64,000 nt of DNA from Escallonia rubra (lineage: Eukaryota; Streptophyta; Magnoliopsida; Escalloniales; Escalloniaceae): NCBI GenBank assembly GCA_033065855.1, contig JAVXUO010002337.1, positions 1 through 64,000 on the forward strand, in the 5' to 3' direction. The position numbers were made by a program, and so were the translations under genes. Positions 59,208-64,000 of this stretch are shown one piece after another (position 1 is the first letter of the stretch; each line of letters starts with the position of its first letter). A model generated the notes under the pieces. That model was not told the DNA's origin, made no database searches, and saw only the letters and a program-made list of their open reading frames with translations.

Positions 59208-59720
59208 AATGTGTATGCGAGTATGTACGGGGGAGTGGAGGTTTTGGGGGTAGATAATGAGTTACAGTGACAAGACGAGAAATGGAGGGCCTACTAATAT
59301 GCATATGCACTTGTGTCATTAATTATGTACGGCCGCAGTAATCTAATGATTGAATGGGTTTGGTAGACGGATTGGCTCATTAGATGCCTTTTATTTAACC
59401 GAGCATTTCTCATTAGCTTTGTTGGCGTATGAATCTTTCGGTGGTGTTTTTTTTTTCTTGTTACCGGTTAGTGACGATCTATAAATTATCTTTCTATGAG
59501 ATCAACTTACATTCGTTAAATTTATAAAAATAAGTTTAAATTAACGTATTTATGATCAACGTCATATTTAAGTGTAGCATATCGAAGGAGATGCTACTCA
59601 ACTCAGCTTGCATGGTGATTGATTTTCTAGAAATGATGCTTGATGAATTAATTAGAGAAATGAAATCAGAGAAGACAAGGTAAGAATAGAACAGAGAGAG
59701 AAAGATAGAAGTATGAAGAA
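59208..59720 (-). promoter_or_regulatory. Upstream region of the PHD gene
   Basis: This is the sequence directly 5' of exon 1 on the minus strand. A stop in frame with exon 1 lies at about 59268-59270. No clear TATA box is visible. Part of this interval may be 5' untranslated exon. Confidence 0.35.
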
Positions 59721-59724
59721 ATTT

Positions 59725-59745
59725 AGTGTGTGTGTGTGTGTGTGT

Positions 59746-59780
<35 letters not shown>
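59725..59780. repeat. Compound microsatellite (TG)n(AG)n
   Basis: About 11 TG units are followed by GAGTG and about 15 AG units. It lies some 520 bp upstream of exon 1 of the PHD gene. The reading frames over it are repeat artefacts. Confidence 0.95.
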
Positions 59781-59782
<2 letters not shown>

Positions 59783-59919
59783 GTTATCAATCTCCTTCTT
59801 CCCCCTTAAAAGGGTGCTAACTAATTTACGAACATAAATTCAAAGTGAAAATTCAAATTGGTTTTGGCTCTAGCGCCAAAACTAAGCAACCTTTGAGCAA
59901 CCACAAAGGTCGCTAAAAA

Positions 59920-60290
59920 CAATTAATTGAAATTTTAAACAAATGTTGAAACGACATCGTCTTGACTTTGCCATTAATACTCCAAACCGCAGCGTCTGGT
60001 CTTGGTGCGTAAATGCGACCATCATCCCTCTTGATCATCTGCAATTCCTTCTTCCCTGTTAGCAATTGAACCATTTATCAGCCATTTGATGTGAATTCTG
60101 ACTGTCCTTCGTTGAATCAAAGCTTCCATGTCTTCCCCTGCAGCTCTATCAACTGCGTCTTCACCATCATATTTCTGGCTCACTAGTTCATGATCTGTGA
60201 TCATACCAACAAGGTTCACAATGCAATGGGGGCAGCACGCTATCTTGTCATCAAAGAAAACAAGAAATATGTTATTGTCGCTTCATCTTT
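59920..60290 (-). CDS. Unidentified coding-like stretch, possibly a gene fragment
   Basis: On the minus strand, one frame (about 60250 down to 60022) reads FDDKIACCPHCIVNLVGM, then ITDHELVSQKYDGEDAVD and RRTVRIHIKWLINGS. After a plausible acceptor (TTGCTAACAG, near 60058) a second frame reads KKELQMIKRDDGRIYAPRPD and AAVWSINGKVKTMSFQHLFK, reaching about 59935. Both have protein-like composition with no internal stops over these lengths. I do not recognise the family. It could be an exon pair of an unrelated gene or a pseudogene. Confidence 0.3.
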
Positions 60291-60599
60291 CATTATTGGA
60301 ACTCCTTAATGGAAACTTTGCATTTGAAAGTCTCAGCTGGAAGAGATTGAGATGCTAATAAAATGCATCTATACACAGTCTGTTACACAAGGCAATGTTG
60401 GATTTTGTGACTAACATCAAGCATAAAAGCATGCGAATCGCGAAAGTATATGTTTTGGTCACTTAGCTGCATATATTGCACTTACGAACTCCCAAAAATT
60501 TGGAGGAATTTTTTGATATGGATAGGCCAAGTTCAAGAAACATAATATCAAGATAAACTGACAGTTGGTTTGTAATTTGTGACTGTTGTGGATGAAATC

Positions 60600-61120
60600 T
60601 GGAACACGCTTCTGACGATTCGTAAGTGAACCTGCGCAGCAAAAAACAACACCGGTTACTTCGCCGGAAGTGTTTCCGGCGGAGACACTCCGATGCTTAA
60701 GTCAGTTAATCTGTCTGAATTTGACTATTACTGTTGAATCTGAGCACTTACCTCTTTCTTTGTCTCCATTTCCTTTATATAGAGCTCCCCATCAGAAGGT
60801 AGTTATGTCTCCTTATTAGGGGGTTACCCGAAATAGAGACTTATTCCAGGATTAATGATCCGTTAATCTCCCTTTAATGGGCTGTTACCAACATTTATGG
60901 AGAAGTGGATTCAATGTATAAGTTATGGTTCTTTCAGATGACGACACGTGTCGTCATCTTGGCTATGATAATTCTTGCCTGTATCATTTGCCCCCCATTC
61001 CATCTTCTCTTTCCTGAAGAGGATTATGGAATGTTGGAATATCTTCCCTTCTGCCTGATTAAAAACTATTCGGCCAATATGAGCTGAAGAGAAATATCGT
61101 AGGGGCCGAACAGATCAGAC
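60600..61120 (+). other. LTR- or leader-like region with hairpin and TATA-like motif
   Basis: A perfect hairpin CGCCGGAAGTGTTTCCGGCG (60662-60681) sits in a GC-rich patch followed by CACTCCGATGCTTAAGTCAG, a type of sequence I associate with plant LTRs. TTTATATAGAGC (about 60775-60786) is TATA-like. No LTR borders were found. Confidence 0.35.
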
Positions 61121-61124
61121 GGGA

Positions 61125-61635
61125 GTCGTCTACTCGGCCTCGCCGAGCAGAGACTTAGGGGCTCGTCTGCTCGGTTTGGCCGAGTAGAAAGAGACGCCTT
61201 TGGAAGTCTACTCAGCTTGGCCGAGCAGAGATGTTTTCAGAAATACATCCAAGTCGTCTACTTGGCTTGGCCGAGCAGAGACGCAGTTGGCGGTCGTCTT
61301 CTCGGCTTCGTCGCGCATAGACGTGTTTCCAACTCGTCTACTCGGCTTGGCCGAGCAGAGACGCGTTCGGAGGTCGTCTACTCGGCTTGGCCGAGCAGAG
61401 ACGTGTTTCCAAGTCGTCTACTCGGCTTGGCCGAGCAGAGACGTGTTTGGAGGTCGTCTACTCGGCTTGGCCGAGCAGAGACGTGTGGTCCAAGTCGTCT
61501 ACTCGGCTTGGCCGAGCAGAGATGTGTTTGGAAGTCGTCTACTCGGCTTGGCCGAGCAGAGACGTGTTTGGAGGTCGTCTACTCGGCTTGGCCGAGCAGA
61601 GACGTGTTTCCAACTCGTCTACTCGGCTTCGTTGC
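61125..61635. repeat. Tandem array, ~40-bp unit, about 13 copies
   Basis: The unit is GTCGTCTACTCGGCTTGGCC then GAGCAGAGACGTGTTTGGA. Each carries the hyphenated palindrome CTCGGCTTGGCCGAG. Copies become more regular rightward and pass directly into the 75-bp array. Confidence 0.9.
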
Positions 61636-62735
61636 GCTCGTCTGCTCGGCAGAGGCTAGGACCAAAGTAGCTCTTCTGCTCGTCAAGAGCAGAGGCGTGT
61701 GGTCCATAGGGCTCGTCTGCTCGGCAGAGGCTAGGACCAAAGTAGCTCTTCTGCTCGTCAAGAGCAGAGGCGTGTGGTCCATAGGGCTCGTCTGCTCGGC
61801 AGAGGCTAGGACCAAAGTAGGTCGTCTACTCGTCACGAGCAGAGACGTGTGGTCCATTGGGCTCGTCTGCTCGGCAGAGGCTAGGACCAAAGTAGCTCGT
61901 CTGCTCGTCAAGAGCAGAGGCGTGCGGTCCATAGGGCTCGTCTGCTCAGCAGAGGCTAGGACCAAGGTAGCTCGTCTACTCGTCAAGAGCAGAGGCATGA
62001 GGTCCATTGGGCTCGTCTGCTCGGCAGAGGCTAGGACCAAGGTAGCTCGTCTACTCGTCAAGAGCAGAGGCGTATGGTCCATTGGGCTCGTCTGCTCGGC
62101 AGAGGCTAGGACCAAGGTAGCTCGTCTACTCGTCAAGAGCAGAGGCGTGTGGTACATTGAGCTCGTCTGCTCGGCAGAGGCTAGGACCAAGTAGCTCGTC
62201 TGCGCGTCAAGCGCAGAGGCGTGCGGTCCATAGGGTTCGTCTGCTCGGCAGAGGCTAGGACCAAAGTAGCTCGTCTGCTCGTCAAGAGCAGAGGCGTGCG
62301 GTCCATAGGGCTCGTCTGCTCGGCAGAGGCTAGGACCAAAGTAGCTCGTCTGCTCGTCAAGAGCAGAGGCGTGTGGTCGGTAGGGCTCGTTTACTCGGCA
62401 GAAGCTAGGACCAAGGTAGCCCGTCTACTCGTCAAGAGCAGAGGCGTGAGGTCCATTGGGCTCGTCTGCTCGGCAGAGGCTAGGTCTAAGGTAGCTCGTC
62501 TACTCGTCAAGAGCAGAGGCGTGTGGTCCATTGCGCTCGTCTGCTCGGCAGAGGCTAGGACCAAAGTAGCTCGTCTACTCGTCAAGAGCAGAGGCGTGTG
62601 GTCCTTTGCGCTCGTCTGCTCGGCAGAGGCTAGGACCAAAGTAGCTCGTCTGCTCGTTAAGAGCAGAGGCGTGTGGTCCATAGGGCTCGTCTGCTCGGCA
62701 GAGGCTAGGACCAAAGTAGCTCGTCTACTCGTCTC
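61636..62735. repeat. Tandem array, 75-bp unit, about 14.6 copies
   Basis: Units start GCTCGTCTGCTCGGCAGAGG at 61636, 61711, 61786 and so on. They continue with CTAGGACCAAAGTAGCTCGT and CTCGTCAAGAGCAGAGGCGT. The copies are very similar. Because 75 is divisible by three, stop-free frames of 200-325 codons run along both strands; these are not genes. Each unit shares a CTCGTCTRCTCGGC-like core with the 40-bp array, so the two are related. Confidence 0.95.
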
Positions 62736-62861
62736 TATTGTAGTTACCGTCATGGGGTAAATAGGTAATTTTGCTCCTGTTAAATTCTTTAGATGTATGC
62801 CACGTGTCAAGTGACTTGATAGGTCATGAGATCTCATCCATTGGATGGGTCTGTTGTTTTC

Positions 62862-62990
62862 TATATAAGGAGTGAAACCTTTTTACCCACTTCACTACTT
62901 GGTTCATTTTCTCAGAGTAAGGAAGAGAGCGTCTTGGGGGCTTTTGAAGATTCTTAGGCTTTGAGTTTGAAGATCTGCTCTTTTTTTCAA
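62862..62990 (+). promoter_or_regulatory. TATA box and leader before the gypsy-type frame
   Basis: TATATAAGG (62862-62870) lies about 175 bp before the ATG at 63042, after the tandem arrays. The leader is T-rich and includes a possible splice donor (CAAGTAAGTTTC, about 62988). This resembles the end of a retroelement LTR, where U3 arrays precede the TATA box, but no LTR end was found. Confidence 0.5.
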
Positions 62991-63041
62991 GTAAGTTTCA
63001 AACTTTTTTTCTTTTGAAATCTTCTGTTTTGATATGAAATT

Positions 63042-64000
63042 ATGTCTAATGAAGGTGAGGAACATGTTTCTGAACCTGATCCTCTAGGTTTTAGGATAGA
63101 GCCTACATTTGATCCCTTATTCTTAGAAATTGGAGTTCCCTTGGTTCCTTTTCAAGAATCTAGGGGTGTGCCTGCTAAGGAAGTTTTAATGGAGAACGCC
63201 CAATCTCCCAAGCCTTTCGATGCGCACACACTAAGAAGTAAACTAAGTAGTTACGATCTAAAGCTCTTACGCGATCGTTGTGAAATTCTGCCGATTGTAA
63301 AATTAAGGCTTCCAGATGAGGATGAAGCGGCAAACATGACTACAATTGACGAAGTAGGTGTTTATTGGGATATGTTTATCAATGGTTTTAGAATTCCCCT
63401 CCACCCTTTCTTTGTTAGGCTTCTAAATACTTACGGGCTTGCACCCGGCCAACTTTCTCCTCATGCGTGGCGTTTTATGAGTTTCTTCATCTACCGATGC
63501 CAAAGCTAGGATTAAGCCCAAGAGTTAGGGTGTTCAGATGGTTCTTTACCATATGTGCAATCACTAAACAAGTAGGTTGGTATTTTTTAAGTCGTCGTCC
63601 AAAGGCCGAAGCCAACTTATTTCCACACCCCCCATCATCCAACCATAATTGGAAGGAGAGGTTTTTGTTTGTTAAATTGCCCAAGTCCCAAAGGGGCGAG
63701 GTCTGTAATGTATGGCTCCCAGAATGTGAGACGAGGGCTCGTAATAGACTGAAAGAAAAGGACTTGTCGGAAACTGACCTTGAGCATATTGCGAAGCTTA
63801 AGGATGCTGAACCTTTAGAATCCAGATATCCCTTGAACAATGCTCAGCTCCGTGAGTGCGGCATCATTCTTCCCCTTGAGCCTCAAGATTTCGATGAGGA
63901 GGAAGAAGAGGGCGAGAATGATCCTGGTAAAGCTCTTATCAAAACTTATATTTATCTAATATTGAATGGTAGTACTTATCTCTGTTTTGTGTGCAGAAAA
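63042..64000 (+). pseudogene. Gypsy-type element protein (Transposase_28-like), runs off the window
   Basis: The frame opens MSNEGEEHVSEPDPLGF at 63042. The middle reads GVYWDMFINGFRIPLHPFFV, then LLNTYGLAPGQLSPHAWRFM and further on FLFVKLPKSQRG. This matches the plant domain called putative gypsy type transposon (Transposase_28). An acidic stretch (EEEEEGEN) lies near 63895-63920. It belongs to LTR-retroelement-related repeats and is treated as a fossil: it looks nearly whole but seems to carry about one break. The last 70 or so bases look like a short GT..AG intron ending at 63996, so the gene may continue to the right. Confidence 0.65.

Noticed and set aside
61217-62194. A 325-codon open frame on the plus strand and a 203-codon one on the minus strand
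   Set aside because: They follow exactly the 75-bp tandem unit; a period divisible by three keeps frames open. The peptide is a 25-residue repeat with no known domain.

Overview
This looks like about 64 kb of a flowering-plant nuclear chromosome, most likely a eudicot. The supports are plant-type Copia, CACTA (En/Spm), hAT, Mutator-like and Helitron elements, AT-rich introns with GT..AG borders, and a split host gene whose C-terminal half matches the plant PHD-finger proteins of the AIPP2/PAIPP2 type. I cannot name the species. No bacterial genes, CRISPR arrays, rRNA or tRNA genes were recognised.

Layout. From 1 to 6.5 kb there is degenerate tandem repeat, a short hAT element (1057-2066, 8-bp target duplication), about 2.7 kb without a recognisable gene, and a second hAT element (4896-6203) that splits a ~37-bp minisatellite. 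From 6.5 to 10.5 kb there is a CACTA-type terminus (6497), a long CCCTAATTAA-rich array, a solo LTR (8237-10042) with a perfect 5-bp duplication, and a fold-back sequence. A broken Copia element runs from 10516 to about 21950. Its 5' LTR carries a hAT MITE, its gag region a 3.3-kb solo LTR, and its RNase H region a young Mutator-like element.

The Copia ends abruptly against a CACTA TNP2 transposase (about 21.96-23.59 kb, resuming at 33.2-33.6 kb, followed by a second CACTA ORF to about 34.6 kb). Inside TNP2 sits a 9.6-kb hAT element (about 23592-33202). Its transposase is split by a second hAT (26476-31445), which carries a third, small hAT (26660-27751) near its left end. Nearly every level has readable target duplications and terminal inverted repeats, so the insertion order can be read directly.

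From 34.6 to 43.5 kb there is mostly anonymous sequence, a Stowaway-like MITE, a GC-rich block of three successive tandem arrays (39.4-41.5 kb) upstream of a minus-strand TATA box, and a Helitron inside a fold-back-type element. The one convincing host gene lies on the minus strand at 43766-59207: nine exons that join in phase into about 558 codons, a complete C4HC3 PHD finger, and the C-terminal domain of the AIPP2-type family. It has a tandemly duplicated exon with GC donors, and a 7.1-kb intron holding a MITE, a perfect 55-bp hairpin and a Pack-MULE. The Pack-MULE has captured part of the chloroplast ribosomal protein L12 gene and was later hit by a hAT element.

From 59.2 kb to the right edge there is the gene's upstream region, a TG/AG microsatellite, an unidentified coding-like stretch, and a second tandem-array block (40-bp and 75-bp units, 61.1-62.7 kb). 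That block ends in a TATA box and leads into a gypsy-type Transposase_28 reading frame that runs off the window. All domain names come from reading translated sequence by eye; no database search was run.
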